From positions 29,300,254 through 29,364,253 of the forward strand of contig JAYGXS010000005.1 in NCBI GenBank assembly GCA_036362985.1: DNA of 64,000 nucleotides, given 5' to 3'. Under the pieces are notes generated by a model, which saw nothing but the letters and a program-made list of their open reading frames with translations, searched no databases and was not told the origin of the DNA. Positions 26,301 through 38,300 of this stretch are shown in pieces. This stretch comes from Ligula intestinalis. Its lineage: Eukaryota > Platyhelminthes > Cestoda > Diphyllobothriidea > Diphyllobothriidae. A program made the translations under genes and the position numbers. Each line of letters opens with the position of its first letter. Position 1 is the first letter of the stretch.

Positions 26301-29300
26301 AACCACCCAGGAGAGCGGGCTGTCAATTTCCAAGTCCGGTGGCGTTGAATTGCACTCACTATTAGAAATTCCCGCATTGATCCAGATCATGCGAGACATC
26401 GCGCAGGGTTGTCAATATCTTGAGGAACAGCACTTTGTGCATAGGCAAGTCCCAACAAAAAAAAAATTAACGGGCCATTACTTAGCCTTGTGTTTTGGTA
26501 GAACTGACGAACATGTCATAAACTGCTACATATATATCTATATATACATGTATATGTGTTTCGCCGATTTGGTAGAAGAACAATTCAGTTCCGCTTTGGC
26601 CAGGAGCTCATAATTACAGCCCGCGTAGACACTCACATATTGACTAATGGGGTGGGATTAGATGGGTCCGACAAAGCAAAGGTCGCGGGTTCGTATCTTG
26701 GAGGTGTCCATCCTTGTGATTAAGTATGACTGACTGATGACGGCTTTCAAGCCAGATATGGCCATTCCAGTCGCCCTTTGTTTTGTCGGATCCTTTTTAT
26801 TTCATAAACTGTCTCAAGCCATGTGGCTATAATTGTGAGCAAACTCTGGCAGATACGGTAATTCGGTTTCAGCAAGGATAAATCACATGCCCTCTAAACA
26901 GGACATAAGAATAGAGGCATCCCATTGATGTGGCTCTGTGTATAAGTTCAAACAAAGTAAATATTATAATTTCCTCACCTTAACCTAAACTTAAACTGTA
27001 TTTATCAACTTAATCATCACCCTATCCTAGACACTAATGCTGCAGTTACCACTAACACTTAACCCTTTCATTTAAACTTAACCTTCAACCCAGCCACAAT
27101 GTTGTTTCAGTTTATTAGCGGGCTATTCCATTTCTCATGTCCTGTTTGGGGAGCCTTCAAGTAATGCTAATCGCACAAGCTTATAAGCTGAAAATTTCAG
27201 AAAATAAATTGGCGAAAATACGGTTACCTTCGAAAAATTGTCGTCGGGCCTATACCCTAATGTCGTAATTAACTAAATAAATTATGTGGATTGGTCGAAA
27301 AATAGTGCAATTGTCGGGGGATTTGGGGAGAGGTAATCAAAGTTAAAAATGTGATTAGCGTAAGGGGAAACTGGAAGCCGAGACGGATGATAAGCTGCGG
27401 GCTGTTGGATCTGTGAATTTCGGCATGTTAACTGTAGCACCGTTGCGAAGTCTTGCCAAACTGAAGCTCCTGATAATATCACTATTTTTTCTACCAAGCC
27501 ACGTAGTTTATTTAGTTAACTACGATAAAAATGTACTGGCCTGATGAGAATTGATCCAAAACAAACGTATGTTTGCCAATCTATCTTCTCAAATTTTCAA
27601 TGGGAATTTTCGCAAATATAAGCTGTAAAGCCATTTTTCTTACTTATCGAACTTATCTTGAAAAGGCATGCTCAGGGATTGGAATTTCTTTTACACACTC
27701 CCCGCATAAGCTGCTCTCAAATCCAAGCTGTTTAGCTCCTGTTGTTACGTCAGCTGCCAAAATAATAATCTACGAACAGAGACGTCACAGGGACTTGACA
27801 TTAACGAACCGACTTTTTCTTGCCACGCAGCAGACTATATCCACGTAAAGCGACTGCTGACCAGGCCACAGCAGCATGCTGGCAAAGTAACGTTTGCGTA
27901 AGTTTGTGCCTGCCCGAAGCCCACTGCGTCGTGTTAGTTGGCAGGAAGAACTTCGTTCTGCTGCTTCTAACTGAGACACCTGCGTAGCTAGTCACAAGGG
28001 GTGATTTTCTAAAACTACAAGTAAAAATTATTTTCTGACCTCTGTTATTTCTTAAATTCATTTTGCGTTGGCGTTTCAAATAGTGCTAAGAGGCTTTCAG
28101 TAGCACAGCAGTTGGTTATTGGTAATTTCGGCCTTTTTATCACTTTTGGACAAGCTCATGTGAAGAAGGGTGACTTATATGGCCCTATAAACAGAAGGTG
28201 CATAAAAGAAAACCCCGTCCATTTCGGGAATGGCCCTTTACATAATTGCAGAAGGGTTAGAGATTCCCCTGTCCTAACCCCAAACACAAATCCTTCTACA
28301 CACCTTAGCCACAGTCCCATTCTTAACACTAAGCAAAACAACGAGTTAATACACAACGCACCAGAAATCGTGCAAAATTCCGACATATGCGAGAAGGTAA
28401 TACTATTTCGCTGATTGGCATTGACTCAGGTTGTGATGCTGATTATCGTGTAGCCTATTGTGAAGTTATTTCCGACATAACAGGATGTGAGCTTCTTAGT
28501 AAACTTCGTTTTGACCACTAACAAAAGATCCGGATTGTAAAAGGTGGCTACTTAAATAGTATAGGTATTTATCATTGATTTTGACTACCTTTATAAATTC
28601 AAATATTTTTATGGATAACATAAACAAAGATTATTCTTCTTGTACTCGTTTGGTAGTAAATTACGCTTTCTTTGAATTGTATATTTAAAGAAAGAGTACC
28701 TTTTGGTTTTAAAGAATGTTTCTAAATTGTCAAATAATTTTGAAACCCACCGACTGCTACATGTGAATTCAAAGTTTACAAACTGCGTACTGTGTACATT
28801 TTGTTAAAGAAAAAGTACGTTTTCACATACAGTTTGAGGTAGAAGTCATATAATTCTCATGAAATGTTGCAATAGGTGTGGAATATATTTTATAGAGTAC
28901 AAGCAGCATTATTAAATTGAGGATATAATTTATTATGAATGAACACTTCACAATCGTGGAAAAGCTCATAATAAGAATTTTTAAAACCAACAGATACATT
29001 TTTTAAGAAGGCGTGATTTGTCACCAAATGAGTAAAATAAATAATGCTTCGTGCACTTTTTCCAAAATATATATTTGAATTTTAAAAGGTAATCGAAATC
29101 AATGATAAACGCATTTGCTATTTACTGTTTACTATTTACTATTTTTACAGTATATATGTTTTGTTAGATTTCAGAAATAAACTCGTTTAAAAGCCGACAT
29201 CCTAGCACGACTGATATGACTTCAGAATAGACTACACGATAATCGGTGTCTCAACCTGAGTCCATGCCAATTATCGAAAGGGTATTAATTTTTCGCATAT

Positions 29301-32300
29301 TTCGGCATGTTGCACGAATTTTGGCGCGTACTGTACTAATGCTTACCTCAACCGTGATATTCAAGTTAGCGCCAGCCTTACTTTAACTGGAATGTTGAAT
29401 AAATCTGACTGCATTGCAGACAAGTCCTCTTCTCATGTCATGTCAAGGGGACAACGCAACCAGAAATATCGTTTCTGGAAGCAAATAGGCGAGTTTCAGG
29501 GAGCACTTGAGAAAAAGAAGACGCAATCGCTAGAGAAATAATTCGATTGGCCTGACGCTTCGGATTTTCACTCAAAGACAATCATCAAAGACAATCGCAA
29601 AACTGCGGTCTCTAAGTTTGTCCGTGATAGTCGGTTCGAGCGAGCATTCAAAATGGCAGACTTATAACCTCCTTGTTCCAGTGATCGCACCTTCCTCTTC
29701 CGACCATTATTTTTGCCCATTTTAGTTGTGCAATTTGTTGGAAGCACTCTTCATATCAACCCTTAGGGGAGGAGTGGATTGGGGTACTGAAATGACAAAA
29801 CCCACTTAGCGTATGTAAGGAGCATAGCTGGAGTCATAAAGCAAGACAGATCTTATTACTTTAAAAGTTTCTGCTATGCCAGTGTCTTGCAAATATAGTT
29901 CGCTATATAAGAGAAATAAAAGGGGAAATCCCATTCCTGTATGTCTTAATATCAAGCTAATCAGACGGAACGCCCCATCTATCGAAAAGTAATGAACATC
30001 GCGGCAGTTCGACCACCGATTGCACGTGGCCCACAGCATCGTGGGCTCACTGAGCTGGTGAAGAACAAATGAAGCAGTTTATTGAGAGGAAGATGAATCA
30101 ATCGCTGGGACAATACTTTTATTCGTCGGACGTTTCGAGATCTGTCGTGGATTCATCATCAGAGACATCAGCAGAAAGTGGTAGCTACCGTTTAAATATA
30201 CTAATGACAACCGCGAGAAGAAATTAGTTTTTCAGGAACTTGAAAAGCTGAACGAATAAAAGCATTGTCCCAGCGTTTGAGTCGTCTTTTTCTCAATTAC
30301 TTCCTGGGACTCGCATACTCGCTTGTAGTAGAAGCAGTTTCTAGTTGCAGTAAAGTCTTATGCAGCACCACTTCTTCCTTATCCACCCGAGCAGGACTTC
30401 AAGACACAGTTAAATAGACTGGAGATGCCGAGGGTGCAGATGACTGGCATGGCTGTGTCTAGGTGTGCCAAGACACCCTCCCTTAAGGTGCGACAGTTAT
30501 GACGGATACGCATTCCACGAATGTCTGCCAGGTCCATATGTGACCCCTTGTTGATCCACCGTGTGGCCAATTTTCGGGTCAGAGAGACTACATTATATCA
30601 GTTATCATCCACTATCTCCTGGATGTGGTTGCCTTTGGACACTGCTGCGTTGAATCTACAGGTATGGTGGCATAGAGCATGAGCCATTGGGCGTATAATC
30701 GTGGCAGGTCTTCTTATTGGGCACGCACCATGTGTAGTTCCATTCGAAACTTTCTACCTTGGAAGCCAATAACCGTATGCTTCGGACACTGCCTCGGCAA
30801 CGCAATGGAAATTTATCGCCCGCCGATAGACTGGCAGCAGTCTCTCACATAATCTGTCAAAATTAGCCAATCTCCTTCGATAGGATAACCAGGGGGCTCT
30901 CTTTCGCTGCCATTAGCTAACAATGAGAGTGAATGGCTAGTTGTCTCCCGACGTTGCTGTTTCAGCATCGAGGCAGACTAAAGATTCGCCTATGAAATAT
31001 AAATAGTCGATAGCAGAGCAGGAGGATCTGAATTCCAATATGTTAGTCGCAGTCAAACTTATGGGACCGTGTGGCATCTCAAGGATAAGAAAATCTTCTC
31101 GAGAGGGTCACCAAGGGGACAAATAAAATGTCGGAAATAAGGATACTCCATTTTCTTCTTATCCGAAGATGCATTGAAATCGGAGTTAAAAAAAACAGGC
31201 TTATCAAATGTTATAAAACCTACAGGCCTCAGCATGGTAGTTTATATTTTCAACGGAAGTGTTACGGCTGCCTCTCATGTTAAAATGCCCGTAGTTTTCA
31301 GGCGGCGAGAAGTAACTCTTATCTAAGCATATCCACGTGGTCAGGCGTTTCGTACTACGTCGTATCACAAAGTCCACAAAGCCGGGGCATTATCACCGCA
31401 GAAGGAATAGGAAAAGAGAATTTCCTGCCTTTTCCGAAATCGGTGACTGCAGTCCATGAGAGCTCAAATTTTAACATCTTAGACTGGCATCTAGTGGTTG
31501 CGACTGCAAAGGCGGACGAAACTTTACTGGTTACTTTTCCGAGTAATTCGCAGCTTTAATAATTGGTGTTATTTAATATCCTCAAAAACTGTAGCAAAGT
31601 AGATAACAAAACACCTGTGCTTGAATCCTAATAGCCTGACAAAATATTCCTCAAAGCAGATTCCCCGGTCTTAAGGTATAAACTGGCAAATCTGAAAGCT
31701 TGCTTACGTTGTACTGAGGTTGCGAGAGTGATCCTTTTCAAACTCCAGCATTACGAATATACATGCCATATTTCAGCTCGCAAGCAAAACTTTTTCAATG
31801 CAAAAATTTTGATTTTTGTTTCTGATTCCAATAAAGGTCGTGGTTTTACCAATAGTAGCGAATATTCGAGTCCCAGGAAGCAGTTCAGAAGGCGAAGATG
31901 CGATCACTGGAACAAGAGTTTTATTTGCCTGACGTTTCGNNNNNNNNNNNNNNNNNNNNNNNNNNNNNNNNNNNNNNNNNNNNNNNNNNNNNNNNNNNNN
32001 NNNNNNNNNNNNNNNNNNNNNNNNNNNNNNNNNNNNNNNNNNNNNNNNNNNNNNNNNNNNNNNNNNNNNNNNNNNNNNNNNNNNNNNNNNNNNNNNNNNN
32101 NNNNNNNNNNNNNNNNNNNNNNNNNNNNNNNNNNNNNNNNNNNNNNNNNNNNNNNNNNNNNNNNNNNNNNNNNNNNNNNNNNNNNNNNNNNNNNNNNNNN
32201 NNNNNNNNNNNNNNNNNNNNNNNNNNNNNNNNNNNNNNNNNNNNNNNNNNNNNNNNNNNNNNNNNNNNNNNNNNNNNNNNNNNNNNNNNNNNNNNNNNNN

Positions 32301-35300
32301 NNNNNNNNNNNNNNNNNNNNNNNNNNNNNNNNNNNNNNNTCGCATCTTCGTCTTCTGGTCGTGGTTTTGCCGCTAGGAATTCGAAACCCCTCGCGGATCA
32401 AAGTTAGCATTCTGACTCCATTGTTGTTATTTGCGATTATAAAAGCATGCACCCTAACTGGAAGTATTTTGTTGTGGCTCTGTTTATCCCTGCGTGCTTC
32501 CCTGTTAGCTGATTTTGTTCTTGCGAAAATGTTATCGATGCAGCAGCTGTCTTGTTTGTGGAAAAGAATAATTCATTTACTTGTGTAGCATAAAGTGGTA
32601 GCTATCACACAATCAAAGAAGGAACCATAAACAGAAACCATGGACTTCGAATTATAATACACTCAATGGTCCTTCACATCTAACACTTTCTCCCAAGAAG
32701 TAAAAGGCGTGATCACTGGAAAATGAAGTTTTTTCGTCTGGCTTTTCGGACTTAGTCGAGAACCCTTCATGAGTCATTACCGAAGAAAAGGGTAGAACAT
32801 GCACAGATTACGCAGCATTTATAGTTTGTAGTAGCCACGCGACCGCATTCATACTATAATTGTCAGCGCTCATAACCACCACTGGGGGTCGTGAGGATGA
32901 TGGCTTGGCAGTCCGCTTCCCAGTCGTTAACTGCCGTAATTTCGTCATCCGTGTTAAATACAGGCATGCTAATTACGCGAAAATTGTGTTCGCTGTCGTC
33001 GGAGTTGTTGCTGGATCCAGCCCTTCTCACCTAGCTGATTTACCTGCTCAAACAATATTTCAGCACGGAGTATGGGAATGGCAAGTCATTGCGCTTGTTA
33101 ATTTATTGTGAGACTGAGAACCATGACTCGAGCAGATCACCGATCATGTGGTTTTCACCTCTTGCGAGGATTTCGGCCTTGATAAACTTGAAACTTTGGC
33201 TGGGTCCCGCCGGGTCCCACAGAGTACCTCTGATGAAAGGTTCTTAACAGAATCTGAAAGGTCAGACAAATAAACTTCTTGTTCGGGTGATCACATTTTC
33301 TAGTTCTGAACTGCTTCCTGGAACTCACCTATTCGCTTTTATTGGCACTCTCTCCCAACGCTACAAACAGACATTGAAATTGTGGGTATCAGTCTGTTTG
33401 TTAATATACTCTCGAATGATCTCACTTTCCCACTAGGTGACATTTCTAGCAGCTGAACCTCTCCCAAATGACTCTTGTCAGAAACTCTGTCCGGTAGTTC
33501 ACTTATGACTAAGACGGTCAGATAGAATGACTGCTTTTTATTAGGACCGACCAGCATTTCTGCACGCAGAATTCCAAACCAAAAAATCCGAGCTCATCCC
33601 CCACTGGCTGACTTGCTACTATGATTAAGTGCAAACATGCTGCTGGGCATGCCAGTGAATTTCCACTTCTTTACCCTACAAAATGCGCACGAGCGTGACT
33701 ACTTAAATATGACTTAGTCTGCATTCCCATACGGTAGTTTGTTTCCTCGATTTTCTGACTCCTAACAAGGGCGTTGTGCCTACATCGAACAATTTGACCA
33801 TGATTTTCCCAACGCATTTTCTACTCTGTAGAAAAAAGGATAGTTTTAAAGTCTAAACCGCGAGACGTTTCTTTCAAGCTTTTGCATGCGCTTCAAGAGG
33901 CCAGCATTTACCAAAACTCTTATTTCGCTTTGCAATTTTTAAAATTTCAAGTCCCTTAAGAAACGAATTCTGGTTGGCTTTTAATGGTCATGTGCTTGAA
34001 TATTGTTCATCAGAAGTTTTCACTGACATTGACTTTTGCGTAATGCCGCGTATCAGGGCTTTTTTATAATGGAGTAGTGAAGCAAAATTGCAGTTATCAT
34101 TCTCTTTTGAATCTTGAACTGTGCTAAGGAACTGGAGGTTGTGAATATTATAGTTCAGAACTTTTTCCATTTTCGATTTAACAGTCAGAATCGACTTTTG
34201 GAAGGACAATAGGAAGGAAAGAGATTTGAAATGCCCGAAGTTTTAGCTGCCGGTCTATTGATTTATTTCCTTTATTCGTTTGGTACACTATTTGCTCCTC
34301 ATTCGGGGATTCCACAATCATTTACAACATCTCCATAACTGTATATGTCGGGAAATTAAGCAGCCCCTGCAGTCTTCTGAAAAAGTTTTTTTAAAATATA
34401 TAAACCACTAGGGACATTGCCGCACGAAACTGTCTGGTAAGCCACAATCACGAGAGCGGCAGGATTGTAAAACTGTGCGACTTTGGTTTGGCACGGGATG
34501 TCTACAAGAACGACTACTACCGCAAACGCAATGAACCGAAATTGCCCGTACGCTGGATGTCCCCCGAAGCCATTCTCGAAGGCCTCTTTACCAGCAAGTC
34601 GGATGTTTGGTGAGTTAATATTTATCTTTTGGTTTGGGGAAATGTCTACCGGTACAAGTCACCTACTGGAGGCTTATTCAACTGACATTTGCCTAACTGC
34701 TGCTCATTTTTCCCATTTTTTATATTTGTGTTAACTGTAAGACAATGTAAACCCTTTGCATCAGCTGTTCTTGGCTGCCACGAGTTATGATGATTTACGG
34801 TTGAAATCAAAAACGTCAGGTAAATTACGTTCATGTTCTATCCATGAAGTCCTCCCCCTCGTTACATGAGGAAGGCAAAACAATAGACCGTCAGGGAATT
34901 AAAAACTGTCAGTCAGATCTAATTTGGACCACTGAGGATGAAAACACCGACCTTGGAGCCTTCAGCAAATAAGGGAACCACAGCAGACTCATCTTTGAGC
35001 ACGTTTTCACCCGCCCTCACGGCGGCCAAGGTCTGCTACACAAAACCTCCCTACGGTGGATCGATTTCCCTTCTTCTAAATCCCTTTTTTGACGACGGAG
35101 CAGCTCCTCCCCACCACGCTGCTCCGACTTCCCCTCCTCGCCGCCGGGATTCGACCCAACCCGGCGGGGCTACTGACCCAACGAGGGCTACTAGCCAGCC
35201 AGTCTTCCGTCAATAATGTGACCGGTTCAGGTCCCTTGGCCTATATGTAAAGGGTTTAATATGCTAATCTCCAGGAAACCTGAGGAGGATAATCCTTAAT

Positions 35301-38300
35301 TTTTTATATGAAGATGTCGAGAATAAAGTCAGAGCTTTTATAATCTAACTTGCCAGGGATCTACTAAGCCTTTAGGAAATTACAAAGGCTACTCCTGTCG
35401 TGTAAATGTAAAGAAAGCGCAAGGAAAATATACTTTAAAAACAAACAGATGATTTGTTCATGTCCACTTTGAAGGAACTTCCACCTCTTCCACAGTCACC
35501 AAGTCATCGAGAGGCACTGAAACTTTCAAAACACGTTAAAATGCCTGTGTCTGTGCTAATCGCTTATGTAGCTTCAATCAATTGCGTTTGGAAAATTCAT
35601 AACGATAGCCTGATTTCCGAACCAAACAGTAACTCGATATGGCTTTGAAAGTGACATTTCTACATTCCACAGGTAAGCATGAATTCGGTAAACGAAAGCG
35701 TTGGGGCGTTCGACCGCATTGCATTTAATCATGCTTAGTCGCATAATCAGCCATTTTGCAAATGGTTGCAACAATGTTTGATAACCTAAACGAAATTTTT
35801 CCTTACTTGAAATATCAAGCCAACATACAGTTGGAGTTGAAGATTGACAGGAACAGAACACATGTGCTCATTTTAGTTTAACTGCCCATCCATTTGCTTT
35901 ATTTATACAAGGGCATATGCGGTCACCTGCTGGGAAGTAATGACTCTTGGAGCCGACCCGTTCTACGGACAAGTGAACTTGGAAGTCATCAATCTCGTCC
36001 TAGGCGGGACAGTGTTGGCACGACCAGAAAACTGTCCGACTGCACTGTGAGTTGACCTTTTCCTGACTGGACGCGGCTGGTAAGATAGCGCATTCTTTTT
36101 GGTCCACTTAATTAGAGGAAACCAGTTCTGATAAAGGTGCGATAAAGTCTTTGCCAGATGACCCGGATGACCGCCAATGATCTGTCCACACGGAGGACTT
36201 CTCGGGTGTTAGTGGGTACTAGGAGCTAGCCATTGCTAACGCGCCCCACACCCCTTTCCTGCATCCTCTAGCATCTGCAGGCTACTGCCCACACCCCTCA
36301 CTCCGAGAATTTCGCCACAGCTTAAGCAGGACCCTAGCCACCACGACCTTCGGACGAGAATAGAACGAGAAGTAAGATGTGGGTGGGGGCGGAAGGGGAT
36401 GGGGAGGGGCGTTGTAAAACTATCGAAAAAAGGGAGGGCGTTGGCTGCTTAAAGGCCTTCCCTGTTGTGTGGGTTCGACTACCGCCGACACCGCGAGTTT
36501 TTTTTTTCACGATTGGGTCAAGTAAAAAAATGAGAGTTGGCAGCTGGACAAGTGCATACGTCTGACGCCGCGAGTTAGAGTTGGAGGCGTCAAAGCGTCT
36601 TCGGTGACAGCGGTTTGGACAGCCGTGATTAGTTGATGATCAGACTGTCAGTGGTTCGCACGAGCAAGCACATACGATAGGCCCAGTGGCCTAGAGCAGT
36701 GCCGCTACTAAGCCACTTCCAATTGGTGGCGTTGTTTCGGGCTATGCTGTCGATAGCAAAGGAATGAAAAAAATTATATTGCCACTGGATGGTCCTCTCA
36801 GAGGGTCGGTCTAAGTACTGGACTAAACCATATACCAGACCACTCAGAACACCCTTCAAACATTACCATCTAAACATACCGACTTATGTATGATGTCGGT
36901 CGTTCAATGGCTGACATTTAGAGATTATATAGGCCGAATACGGGAAATCAGAAGATTGTTAACAGTGTTATCTCTAGCCCTTTGGTAGTGCTATGTGGGA
37001 CCTGCGGACACATTTATAAACCGGAGGTCTGAGGTGAATTTTGAGCAACTTCCCTCGAGTACATCATAGTGCTGCACAAATTCCAGGCCTAGTCTCGTCC
37101 TGCGATTAAAAACCCCCACCTAAATGAAAGCTTGGCCGAATTTTACCCCCAAGGAGTATTTATTTATGAAAAATTTACCGATATAAACGTTAAAGTATAC
37201 AGTTAGGAAGTAAGTCATTAACATTCTAGTTGTGACTTCTTTCGTAGGCTATTCGGTAGGGCCTGCTTATATGGCCCCTGGTGGAACACAGGAACAGGAT
37301 AACTTTGCGACAAATTCCAGTGAAATTAGGATAAGGGTTTTACAGTTAAGGTTCAGGATAAACTTGGAGTTATGTTTAACATTGGGGTTATGATAAGGAT
37401 TAGGTTTATGTTTAAGATCTAAGGTAAGGTAAGTGTTCCGATAAAAAAACAAGGAATATTTATCATTCCTTAAATTTAGCGCAAAGCCACCTGCATTAAG
37501 CAGAAGGGCGCTCCTAGTTTCATGCCATAAAGAAGGAAAGTGGAGACCGTGTAAAAAACTCTAGATGTATATTTCCTGGACTTCGTCATTTACATATTTG
37601 AAGCAACAAAAATGAATTAATTCTAGACTAGACACTATCTTGACGAGATTTCTCACCTATTGTAAACATTATAGGTCAAAATATGCGTATGTTTTGCAGG
37701 GTCATTTCATCGAACCTTTAGAATAGTAAGCCCCAAGCGCTGGTTTACGAAAGAGAAGGCTTGATTTTTCCCTTCAACTTCCCTAATTCAATACACTTGA
37801 TCATGTGTTAAGCTTAAAATAAGCTTCTTTTCTTAACTCTTTGTAGATACGAACATTTTCTGCAGTGCTGGAGTCGCTTCCCGGAGCTGCGGCCAACGTT
37901 TGCAGACGTTGTCAAGACACTGGATGAGTTTTTGGACTCAGCAAAATGTCCGAATAGCCCTTTTTCGGGACCATATATTTACAAAGTTCCCATAGGTGGA
38001 CAAACCTATAGTAAGTGATTTCGCTAGTATTTTCCTCACAGCTTCAGGCTGATCAAAGGGGCTCTGAAACGCTCTGAAATTTATTTTGTAGAGGCGTGAC
38101 AGAAATGCGGTCTGGTCTGATGAAATTAATGTTCACCAGTCAGCACAGAAGGTTTATCGCAGGGGGTCAAGAGAGTCTAACCCCAGCAACTGCGATCTTC
38201 AGACCATGGTTCCTTAGGAGAGAGGAGAGAAGATAGTTGGAAGGCCTGAGTGTTAGGAATAGTGTACTCTACACAGAAGGATAAAAAATAGATGGAAAGA

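Larger units (their letters stand above)
26445..34411. other. GC-AG intron of the RTK, 8 kb, holding many repeats and the gap
   Basis: The donor is GCAAGT at 26445 and the acceptor AACCACTAG at 34410-34411. It contains a possible B-box at 26690-26700 (GGTTCGTATCT), a telomere-like block, hammerhead repeat copy 2, MITE family 1 copy 2, several PLE termini, a decayed ORF at 30379-30906, the 400-base gap and a PLE fragment at 32700-33330, all listed separately. The 1 kb before the acceptor shows nothing. Confidence 0.85.
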
